NCBI GenBank assembly: GCA_963575745.1
Contig: CAUYUJ010015849.1
Coordinates: forward strand, 884,688-948,687
Origin: Prorocentrum cordatum
Taxonomy: Eukaryota > Sar > Dinophyceae > Prorocentrales > Prorocentraceae
Direction: 5' to 3'
DNA: 64,000 nucleotides
Shown here: positions 27,059-37,175 of the stretch, piece after piece
How positions within the stretch are numbered: the stretch's first letter is position 1
Layout of the letters: every line of letters starts with the position of its first letter
The notes under the pieces: model-generated
The model's database searches: none
What the model was told of the DNA's origin: nothing
The model's input: only the letters and a program-made list of their open reading frames with translations
Program-made: the position numbers and the translations under genes

Positions 27059-30000
27059 TCAAGCGCCGTCGAAAAGGCCAGAGATTGGGCACGCAGTGCG
27101 GGGCAACTCGTGGTGCGCCAGCCACTGGATCCAGGCGCGGCGCATCGCCGCCTTCAGGGCCGCGAACGAGTCGCCGCCGTGGTCCGACCAGTTCTCGTGG
27201 TTGCGGGTGTAGTCCATGACCTGGAAGTGCCACCCGCCCCGCGTGTTGCTCCGCCACACGTGGCTGTCGGGCGGCAGGAAGGCCTTCGCTTCCGATTGTG
27301 GAAGATCATTGTCAGCAGTAGGGTACTTCTTCGGAAACTTCCGCCCGTACAACGGGTGCTTCTTGGAGGCCGTGCTCGCGGGGGGGGCGCCGAGAGTCTT
27401 GGCCTCTGGGGAAGGCGCCCCCGACGGCACCTGAACTCATCGGGGGCCCCCTTCGGGGCCTTACCTACATGGGCCCATCATGGGCCGTGCCCCCCTTGGC
27501 CCCCTCAGGGGGCCCTGGGCCCCTGGGGGGGGGGCAGAACGGTGATGGCACTCCTATATGCGGTTATGACACAGGATAGACGCCGCCCGAAAGTTACTGG
27601 GAGCCGAAGCCACGAGAACCCCGAAGACAAACGAAAGCCAACCACGCGCGAACTACGGCCCCACGCGGGAGACCGCTATTGAAACCACACAGGGGTTCTA
27701 ACATCGCACGGCGCCAACTAGGGCCGCAGCAAAGCTGGCACCGACCCCCTGGAACGCAGAACACATGCGAGAACTGATACCAGACGCAGGCCAAACGCAT
27801 CGGACCTCTGGGACTACATGCGCCCAACGGCGGGCGGAATCAAACGGGCAATGCGCGCAGAAAAGAACGCCGAAAGCGACGGGGGCCGATCGCGCCCCGA
27901 CGGCAGACGACAACCGACAATGCAATATTGCAGAGGGAGCAATACTGCAAGCCACAGACGGTGGCCGAGGCCCCACGGCAAGCGAACCCACGCGAAGTAG
28001 CTGAGACCAACCACATCTCGAACGCAGGCGGAGAAACGCAAATAAACCATGCGCCGACCGAGCGCCGACAACCGACAGATGCGGATGCACAACGAACGAG
28101 GGCGGAACGCAAACGCACGCCGAGCAGGAATGCGCGCCGAGGCACGGGGGCGCGACGCGCGACAGAAGCGAAATGGCCGACGACGCGCACAAGACGACGC
28201 GAACGCCGCGAACTCCAGAAACCAGAAAACAAAAATACCACAGGGCGCATCGTAGCCAACGCCGCTCGGGCTCGAGACTCGCCCGAGTGCCGCGCACACA
28301 CGAGCGAGCAACACAAACGACAGACTGACAGGCATGAACCGAGCGCCGCAAAAAAAACAACAACAAACAACAAAACACCTAGACAACGCGGCATCTGAAA
28401 GCCCGAGAGGGGCGAACGCGACTGGATTCTGACAAGCGCGAGCCCAGCAACTGCCGCAGCAACAAACGCGAGACCAACCGCCAGCTACAACGCACTCGCG
28501 GATAAGAGTGAGGGGGAAGAGGCGCGGGCGAAGCTATCCACCCAACGCCCGCCCGCCACCCGACCACCGCCCGCCCGCAACCACCCGCCACCCACCCACC
28601 ACCCACCCACCACCCACCCACCGCCCACGGCCCACCCGCCACCCACCCATCACCCACCACCCACCAGGGTGGTGTGTGGGCGGTGGGTGCATGGTGGGTG
28701 GGCGGTGGGTGGGTGGTGGGTGGGTGGTGGGGTGGTGGGTGGGTGGTGGGTGGGTGGGTGGTGTGGGGGGTGGGGGGAGGGGGTGTGGGTGGGTGGTGGG
28801 TGGGGTGGTGTGCAGGTGGTGGTAGTGTAGTGCGTGGTGGGTCGGTGGGTGAGTGGTGGATGGGTGGTGGGTGCGCGGTGGATGGGCGTTGCGCGGGCGG
28901 TGGGCGGGCGTTGGGTGGGTGGTGGGTGGGTGGTGGGAGGGCGGTCGAAGGATGGCCCCATCCAACCGCCACCCGCCCACCGCCCGCCCACTACCCGCCA
29001 CCCGCCCACCACCCGCCAACCACCCACCCACCATAAACCACAAACCACCCGCCCACCACCCACCACCCACCCACCACGCACCCACCGCGCACCCCCCACC
29101 ACCCGCCACCCACCGCCCCCGCGCGAGGGAAGCGCGACCGCTTGCAGCGCGGCGGCCTGCAGCGCAACAAAGAAAGCCACAAGAGTGCCCTATGGGGGGG
29201 CCCGTATTGCCGCATGTGGGCTCCGAGAGGGGGCCCGAGAGGGCTCCAAGAACCCCCAAAGACGCCCCGCAGGGGTGATGGAGGGGAGGGGGGAGGGGGA
29301 GGGCAAGACACGACCCTTGTCATGGAACCATATTGGGGCCCTGTTGAGCCGCTCTCAGTTGCCCCCAGGAGCATGGTCGGGCCCCTCCTGGAGCCCCCAT
29401 AAGGGCCATCTCGGGCCCTGAGAAGGTCTCGCGAAGGCCCGTCCCCCCCACACACCACCGCCACAAAGCCTTCGCAAGCCTTAAGACGGGCCCAACATGG
29501 CTCCAAGAGCGCCTCAACTCCTGCCCAGGAGATCCCCAGGAAAGTTCCGAGAGGGCGTCAGGAAGCCAGAACATATATGTGGAACCGATGTCGCTCTTTC
29601 CGCTAGTAATGCGGCCCCTCTGGGTGGGCATGGGGTGGGCGCGCGGGGCCCCGCGGGGCTCTCTTGTGGCATTCGTGGGGCCATCTCGGTGCAGACGTTG
29701 AGCGTTCCTGGGTACCTCTTTTGGGCCCCCGTCGGGGTCTCTCGAAGCCCCGAGTGTGCACCGATACTCCATACCTGCCCTCTTGGCGTATATGGTTGAA
29801 CGAATCAGGTCGTCCAACGTCAAACTGCATCCCATCCTCCCCATCCTCCCCCGTGTACTGCACAGCAACTCCTACAAGTCCATGCAAGGGGGGTGGGCAA
29901 CGACTCCGCGCCGACCCTGAAACGCCCTTCAATGCACCGCCGAGCGGCCCTGCAATACCCTGCACCACCCTGGAAGCAACGTCCCTGATGCAACGCATTA

Positions 30001-33000
30001 CTATGCAAACCGACCGCGCAATGCGCTGGAAAACCATGATGTACCCTGCAAGCGGCCCCGCAATGACACGCAATGCCCCTGCACTCCATCTAGCCCTCTG
30101 GGCGCATATCGTTGATGGGAGCCCCTCTTCCCTGGTGGGCTAGCGGGGGCTGGTTGGGCAGGGAGGGGGGGGGGGGAGATGAGGGCGGGGGCGACCAGGG
30201 GCGGGGTCGCGAGCTGCGGGGGGGAGGCCGAGTGGGGAATTGGAACCGCCTTGAACTTGCTGAGGTCCTTCCGATAGTTCGCCCGATGGGCGATGCTCTC
30301 CTTTGCCGCCTTGATCTCGCTCATCACGTACTCGGCGGTGTCCTTGTCGAAGTGGTGGGTCACCCACTCGCTCTCGACGAGGTCGTCGAGGGACTCCTCC
30401 GACCGCTCGTACGCGAGGTGGCGCATGTGCATCATGTCGATAATCTTCTGCTGCGTGCAATTCGGGATGAGCTTCCACCCCAAGGCCTCCAGCACCCCGA
30501 TGATGCTGCACTCCTTGATGTCAACGTCGAGCATGGTCGCGATCTCGCGCAGCACAGACAAGGGCAAATCCCAGAACCCCTGGAGAGCCGCGCATACCAA
30601 CAAGGCCTTCGGCTCCCCCACGCCCTCGGCGAGGGCGGTGAAGTCGCTGTACTTCGTCGCATCCTGGCGAGGCGCGCGGCGGGGGGGCGGGCGCGGGCGG
30701 GGTGCACCCCATGCCCATCTTCGTCTTCCTCGTCGTCGTCGGCATCCTCATCCTCAGCACCCCCCTTCCACCCCTTCTTCATCAACCTGATCTTCGTCGT
30801 CGCCAAGCCCCTCCCCCCACCCGCCCGCCCTCTTCACGCCGAGGCAGTGCCAACACACCCTTATGCTAATGATCCTCGCCCTCATCTGCTGAGCGACGCC
30901 CCCGCGCGCATGAGCGGGGGGGGGGGTCCTTGAGCACGACCTCCTTCGTCGAATATGCCTCGGACGTGGCGGCCACCCCCAGACTCCGCAGCTCAGCCTT
31001 GATGGCCTGGCGGATGGGCGAGCTCCAGCGGAAGGGCAGCGCCTCCCACTCCGATGCATCTAATATCGCGTAGAGCCTCCTCGTGCCATCGGGGATGAGC
31101 TTGCACACTCTCGGAGCCACCTCCTGCACAGGCAAAGCAACAGCCAGGGTACCGCATACCGTGCCGACCCCAATCATCCAGTCCACAGTGCCCCTGCGCC
31201 TGAAGATAAGCTCGTTATTGATCAGCCTGCACAGGAACTTGCGGTCCATCATGCCAAGTCGGTTCTGGGCGTCAGCTTGACGGCACAACTCGATATCGCA
31301 ATACGATTGCCAATGGCCAGTTGCGCCTGGCGAATACCAGCCCGTGTCCTTGAAGGACGCGATCCCCGTGAGGTCCAGCTTTTTCAAACCACTGTGCAGG
31401 GACGTCTTCTGGAAAACTGGATTGAACGAGTGAGGCTCAAACCTGCTGTCCCGCTGGGTGGCCATGGCAGTCGACTTCTGGACGGCGTCGTAGCGGTGGG
31501 TCTGCTCAACTACCTTCTTGTCCTACACGACGCCCATCGCGCAGTGAGCAGTACATACGTTATTCTTCTTCATGTCGGTGCGGCGCTTGACCTTATTGAA
31601 CATGTCCTCGATGAGCTGTTGCACCAAGAAGCGCCGGCACTTCTCAGTGGTAAGGCGATGATCCTCCCAAAGGGGGGTGGGGCAATGCATATCGAAGGCA
31701 ATCCCGCCGCGAGCCCACAAGGCCCACAGGGCCGCGGGCCCGAACGACGGCCTACCGAACCCCAAAGTTACACAGAGGGCCACACCTGAGAAACGATACC
31801 TGGCGGGCCCGACACAACAACTCTAGCGGGGGGGGGCTGGTTTAGAACAGCCGCAGTCCTAGGCGTGGCCTCCCAAGCCTCAATCTCCAAACACAATATC
31901 ATCTGTTTGACGGCAGTCTGTTGGAAAACCGACCGATCAACCATCTGCTTCTGGCCTGCAAACACGGTGGTCTTCAACTTCTCGAATATATCAATGTCCG
32001 CGCGCAGTTGCTTCAAGAAATCAGCTCTCGTGTCATCGGCAAGTAGACAAACCTGCCGCTTTGGATAACCATGCGTAGTCGCAGTATGGCGTCTGGTATG
32101 TTCAACGACCAAGCTGGAGATCAAGTTCCACATCATGCGGAGGAAGTCGTCGCTCGTAGTAACTCTTGGATGCTTGATATACAAACGCCCTGCGAACCAA
32201 AACACCTCCACACCGCAGTGCGGGTAGCTGTTCCTGTGGATCATCTGGTAGACCGCCAAGTTCTCGATGCGGTGGACCTTCCCCCTCACCTGGTCCAGCT
32301 CGAAGGGGATGACCGTGTCCGCGCTGCGAAGGAGCTCGTTCTGCCTGGAGCGCGCGGGAGGGGGAGGGAGGGCTCGAGCGGCGTGGGTGAAGGTCGGGTA
32401 GGCTGACGGGACTGCGAGACGGGGGCGAAAAGCTGGCGGGCGGGAGGGGGGGGGGGAGGGCTAAGGAGGGCTGATTGCAGGGGCGGTGAAAGGGTGGGGC
32501 TGTGTAGAGTGGGCAGGGCTGCGCTAGCCGACGGCTGGGCAGCAAACGAGAAGTGCGGGCGGGGCAGCTGGGATAATACCTGAACATGCTGGCGCGGAGC
32601 TGGAGCGAGGCGACGACTGGTCTGCGCTCGGGGTGGCCGTTGCCAAGTATCGAGGGGGGGCGGCCAGAAGAGATGCAGATGAAAGGGGGGATGGTGGCGC
32701 CGCCGCACTGTTCCCCCTCCCCGCTCGACGTCGCCGACGCCCCCGCATCGCCGCCACGCCGCCGTCAACGCGCGGGGAATGAAGGAGCGGTCCTGCCGTG
32801 GAACTCAGCCGTGGGCCCGATGATCTGGCATATCAACTTCTGTCTGTAAAAGTTGTCGATGTCCCCGAACATGTAGCCAGCCTTGTCAAGCTGATTCTTA
32901 TAATCCCCAAACTGCTGCACATCCGTCTGCTTGAGCATTGGCTTCGCCTCGCCCTCGACGGCTGGCTCAACATCCACCTTTGGGGGCTTCTTCCTATCCA

Positions 33001-36000
33001 TGGCCTTGAATCCGTTGAGCAGGGCGCACACGTTATATATGTAAGCCTTCACCGAGAAATCCCCCAACATCTTTTTTGAAATACTGGTAGTCGCTTGATA
33101 CTTGCCAAGGCAGATCCTCTCGCCCTTTGAATGCAGCAAGGGCGAATCCAAGATGCCGTCGTACAGCGCCCTCTCCTCCGCGGCGTCTGTGGACAGCGGG
33201 TCCAACTGAGGGAGGGGGCGCGGGCGGGTCGGGAGCTGAGCGACCCCCTCCCAGCCCATCTCCGCCCGACGCTCCACCGCCCCACGCCCAGCCACTGTCG
33301 GGCCCCCCTCCCCCCGTCACTCGCCACTGTCGGGCCCCCCCCCCCCGTCACTCGCCATTCCGGCGCCCCCTCCCGCGACGGGCCAACGACCATTCGGGGG
33401 CACTTGCACCTAGACCAAATACCGCCAGCCCTGGGCGTAGGTGGCCAAGAACGCTTCCTCTTACAACCCCCTTCTTCCCCTTCGGGGGGGGGGGGGGGGG
33501 GGGGGGTGGATAACAATTTCAAATATTAAAGGTAGGAATTAATGTAGGGGATCGTTTTGGAGTTTTTTTTGCCAGTCCGTTTTTGGGTTTGTCCCAGTCC
33601 AGTTGGCTACGGCCAATCAAAATGTGGTGTTTGGGTTATTTGCGTCTTGCCTGTCGTAGTTGGTCTGTTATGGGGGGTAGTGGGTCTTTTGGTACCCGAG
33701 GGCCTCCTCTCGCGCCCCCCCTTGGACCTGGCGCGAGGGGCCGCTACGCGTTGGAGCGCCCCAGGTGGCATCAGACGGCCCCAAGAGCGCCTCAGAGAGC
33801 CCGAGATGAGCTCACATATGGTGCCCAAGATGCCTCAAGACGGCTCCGAATGTGCTCAAAGAGGCCCCAATGCCGCCCCAAGGCGGCCCCGATGGGCAAC
33901 ATATCTTCCAAAGGAAGCCCCCAAGAAGCCCTTCAAACCATGTAAAGACAACGCGCGATTTGCGTCGTCTCTCCATTTCGCCCCCGAGCCATCCGAGGCC
34001 TCAATATGGCGCCACGATGGCCCAAGGCCCCCTCCCCCAAGAGAACCCCAAGAGAGCCCCAATGCGGCCCCAAAGGCGCCCAGGAGCGCTCCGAGAGCGC
34101 CCCCCCCCGAAGGCGACTGATGGGGCGTCCGAGGGGGGGGGGGGCGCTAATGGAAGCCCCCAGCACCGTTGATAGATGTCCCCCAATATGGCCCCAAAGA
34201 GGCGTCCAGGAAGCCCCGAGATGCCCCAAGATGACCCCAAGATGCCCCCCCGAGGACCCACCCCCCTCCCACAAGGCGCCCCCTAGAGGCCACTAAGAGG
34301 ACCCCAAGCGGCCCCGAGAGCCCACCACCCCTCCCCCTCACCCCCCCCACCCCCCACCCCCCCACCCGCGCCACCGCCCCCCCCCCCCCCCCCCAAAAGA
34401 AACACCCGCGACGCCAAAGGGCCCCCCAGGACCGCCGAGGGACCGCCAAGACGCCACAAGAGGCCACCAAGAAGTGAACGAGGGACAGCGCAAGAGGCTC
34501 CGAGCGGCGTCCAAGAAGCCTATGGCACCGTCGCTCTCCCCCATCATGATCCTCCTTCCTCTTCCAACGCAGTATCTGCCTTAACACCCCCCTCAGCATC
34601 ATCCTATTCAGCATGTGTGCCCCGCTCCCTCGCCCGCCCCCCCAGCCTCCTCCTCGGCGCCCATCCTTCGCACAACTAAGCTACCCTCCTCTTGCCCCCC
34701 GCACTCCCCTGATCACCTCAACTCGCCTGGACATCGCTTCTGGATGGGCTGGCGGCGAAACGCGAAGCGCCCAGTATTGTGTTAGCACGCCCAGGCGACA
34801 TCCTTCTGCATGCGAATGAATGGCAGGAACAGTTGCCACAACTCGTCCGTCTCCATGGTGCACGACTTACGATACGATATCATGCACTCTCTCAGCTGCT
34901 GAAGGCGAGGGGGCGACAACGTAGACCCATACACGCAGTTTTGCGCGCATGCGAGGGCGAGCTGGAACTTGTAGAGGCCGCTGGACCTGCGGCGAATGCA
35001 ATGGCCGCAAGCGGGCCCTGTTGGCGCCCTCCTGGGGGGGGGGGGGGCGCGCGCTTAGGCCAGGAAGGGGGAGGGGGGGCAGGGCCACGTGGGCCCTGCG
35101 CCGTGCTTGCCCCCACCACCCCGCCCCGCGCCCCCGAGGTAATCCTGGGATCGCATCGCGCGGCCCTCGGGCCCCCCTCGGGAAGCGGAGACGCCCCGAA
35201 CGACCCCAGTCAGCCCCGAAACCTTCTCGAGGAGCTCCAATGCGCCTCCTGTACCCCCCATCGGGGCTCCGCTGCGACCCCGCGGTGCCCTCGCGAGGGC
35301 GCGTTGGGCCCGACGACGGGGCCCTCGGGGAGCTGGGGGGAGACCAGGGGGGGCGGTGGAGCCCGCGAGGGCCCCGAGATTGCCCCGACAGGGCCCGATC
35401 CTATCGTAAACCAACACTTGCGACACGTCTCTGGAGGCCTCTCGGGGCCAATGCGCGCGCCCAAGGAGGGCCCGCGCGGGGCCCGCGGGGGGGCGGGGTG
35501 GGCGGCGTCGAATGCCCATAAAGGGAAGACGGCGAGGCGATGCCGCGGGCGGCGAGGGCTGCTGGCGAGGATCAGTAGGGAGACGAGGTGCATGGGGCAC
35601 GCGGGCAGGAGCGTGGAGGGCGGACGCGAGGGCGAGGAGTAAGGGGGCTGAGGACCAGGGGGGCAGTAGTCTAGGACGAGTGCGAGGACGAGGAGTGGGG
35701 CAACGAGGGATAGCGCGGCAGCGAATGCGGCGGGCGCGGGCGGGCCGCCAGGCGGGGGTCGATCCCCCCTCCCCCCGCCGCCCTCTGAAGCCAAGTCCCC
35801 CTCCGACACCAACCCCCTTAAGACTGGGCGCCCCGAGTACCGCAACGCGCACTTGGCAGCGTTGTTCAGCCCATGGCTGATGTCGAAGTCGACCTGCAAG
35901 TTGATCTTCGACTCCGTCCGATACAAGAGCGCGTAGACACCGCATACCATGTCTGGCCCCATGTCTGGGGCCATGCTGAGAAGAGGCCATGAGAACGGAT

Positions 36001-36470
36001 ATGTTGTAAATCTGCCTTCGTTATCCGTGGGCGGCTGGAAATCGAACAACTGTTTCCGAGCTGACTGCAATAACATGTTGTTGATACATATCAGTGCAGT
36101 ATATGTCTTAGTCCGTCTCCGCTTCTTGAGCGGTGCCCCTTCCTCGGCCGCCTCAGCCAACGCGTTCCCCAGTTTCCGCTTGACTACGCTCCTCTAGGGG
36201 GGAGGGCCACAACGTGCCACAGGAGGGAGGAGGGGGGACGGGGTACGCGGGGGGCGGTGGGGGCGGGGTTAGCGCGGCCGACGCCGCGCCCCATCCCCGT
36301 CCCCCGCCGCCCTCGCGTACCCCGCCCCCCTCCTCCCCCAAGAACCCACTCCTCCCTCCTCCCACGGCGCCGCTGGCGGAGCTCCTGAAGTACTCCGCCT
36401 GCTTCTGCTGCGCCTCCAAGGGCTCCGCGCCCTCCAAGAACGCCTCGTGCCCCAGGAACTGCCGCGGCAC
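27059..36470 (-). CDS. Nine-exon gene of unknown function, about 1000 residues, partial 5' end
   Basis: Exons on the minus strand: 36470-36366, 36193-35841, 34980-34803, 33205-32793, 32344-31870, 31663-31559, 31522-30929, 30663-30250 and 27430-27059 (stop). Every junction is phase-compatible. Donors are GT, GT, GA, GA, GC, GT, GA and GC, and all acceptors end in AG. Segments include QFLGHEAFLEGAEPLEAQQ, a KKRRRTK basic patch (possible nuclear signal), RQKLICQIIGPTAEF, RIENLAVYQMIHRN, HRLTTEKCRRFLVQQL and KFLCRLINNELIFRR. The last exon reads DNDLPQSEAKAFLPP, WRSNTRGGWH and ACPISGLF. Its carboxy end resembles, from memory, that of many uncharacterised dinoflagellate proteins. No enzyme motif was recognised. 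If the GA donor at 34803 is wrong, the frame stops at 34787 and the locus splits into two genes. The start codon was not identified (a Met at 36614 is possible). Confidence 0.68.
27431..27573 (-). repeat. Introner-like repeat, copy 1, ending at a 3' splice site
   Basis: Nearly identical to 50114-50256 in the same orientation. On the transcribed strand it runs from TCATAACCGCATATAGGAG to GATGAGTTCAG, and that final AG is the acceptor of the exon starting at 27430. Similarity continues about 15 bp into the exon. Confidence 0.85.
27580..28510. other. Strongly T-depleted intron segment
   Basis: The plus strand is rich in A, C and G with very little T (clearest at 28020-28400). As transcribed, the segment therefore almost lacks A. 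Because every stop codon contains A, this leaves long false ORFs on the minus strand. It lies in the intron between exons 30663-30250 and 27430-27059. Confidence 0.8.
28545..29115. repeat. CCACC/GGTGG minisatellite with two strand switches
   Basis: C-rich units (CCACCCACC) to about 28668 switch abruptly to G-rich units (GGTGGGTGG) to about 28950, then back to C-rich to about 29115. The blocks are mutually complementary and can fold into large hairpins. Confidence 0.9.
29120..30249. other. Intron sequence rich in CCCAAGAGGCC-type words
   Basis: Part of the large intron after exon 30663-30250. Short words such as GGGCCC, CCAAGAG and ATGGGGGC recur, similar in style to intron sequence at 33.7-34.5, 38.4-39.2 and 46.7-47.5 kb. 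No gene was recognised. Confidence 0.5.
31523..31558 (-). other. Possible 36-nt intron with GT-AG ends
   Basis: On the minus strand, GTATGT begins and GTGTAG ends a 36-nt segment containing the only in-frame stop in an otherwise continuous reading frame from 31663 to 30929. Removing it joins KKNN to DKKVVEQ in frame. It is far shorter than the other introns here. Confidence 0.55.
33460..34775 (-). repeat. Large intronic repeat element, copy 1
   Basis: Shares both end regions and internal style with 46672-47705. At the 5' side (minus strand) CCAGGCGAGTTGAGRTGATC lies just inside the donor. At the other end GACCTGG..AGGGGCCGC and CTTCCCCTTCGGGG are shared. The interior is made of diverged CCAAGANGGCCC words. 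Confidence 0.7.
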
Positions 36471-36679
36471 CTGGGCGTTGCGCCCGCCCCGCGGGGGGGG
36501 GAATCCCAGCCTCCGAAATCCACCCCGAGGACTCTGAAAACGACCTGGTCGGACTGGTGGCGAGATGTGGGGGGGGCGCCCCGCTCGAGACATCCCCGAA
36601 ACTCCAGCGGGCAACCCGGTACCGGTCCCAGTCCGGCCGGGGGCCCCCGAGCCTCGGCGGGGGCTTCCCCCAGAGCCCC

Positions 36680-37130
36680 CGCGGGGCGCGCCTCCAGGGC
36701 CCTCAAACCCCTCAGAGCCCTCAGAGCCCCCGAGCCCCCTCAGAGCCCTCAGACCCCTCAGACCCCCGAACCCCCTCAGAGCCCTCAGACCCCTCAGAGC
36801 CCCCCGAACCCCCTCAGAGCCCTCAGACCCCTCAGAGCGCGGGGCTTCCCCTCAGAGCCCTCAGACCCCTCAGAGCCCCCGAACCCCCTTCCCCCTTCAG
36901 AGCCCTCCCTCCACCGAGCCCTCCCTCCTCTCGCCCCCCTCAGAGCCCCCGACCCCCTCCCTCTCCCGTGCGCCTCCCTCCCCCATCCCCCCTTCGTTTC
37001 GCTCCCAGTCGACTTCGGACCCAAGCCGACCTCCGAGCACACAGTGCATGCAAAAGTGGATCCCTGCAAAAGTGGATCCCTGCTAAAGTGGACCCCTGCA
37101 AACGTGGATCCCTGCAAACCGAACCCTGGC
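36680..37130. repeat. Two minisatellites between genes
   Basis: At about 36690-36900, CCCTCAGAGC units recur with CCCCGAAC variants. At 37045-37125 a 16-18-bp unit, GTGGATCCCTGCAAAA, is repeated four to five times. They lie between the stop at 37176 and the first recognised exon of the next gene. Confidence 0.8.
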
Positions 37131-37175
37131 CCCCTGAGATCACGATGACCTCCATACCCCCGAGCCCTGGCCCCC

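Noticed and set aside
27698-28394. Long minus-strand frames of 184-226 codons
   Set aside because: Stop codons all need A, and this strand has almost none; the openness follows from composition.
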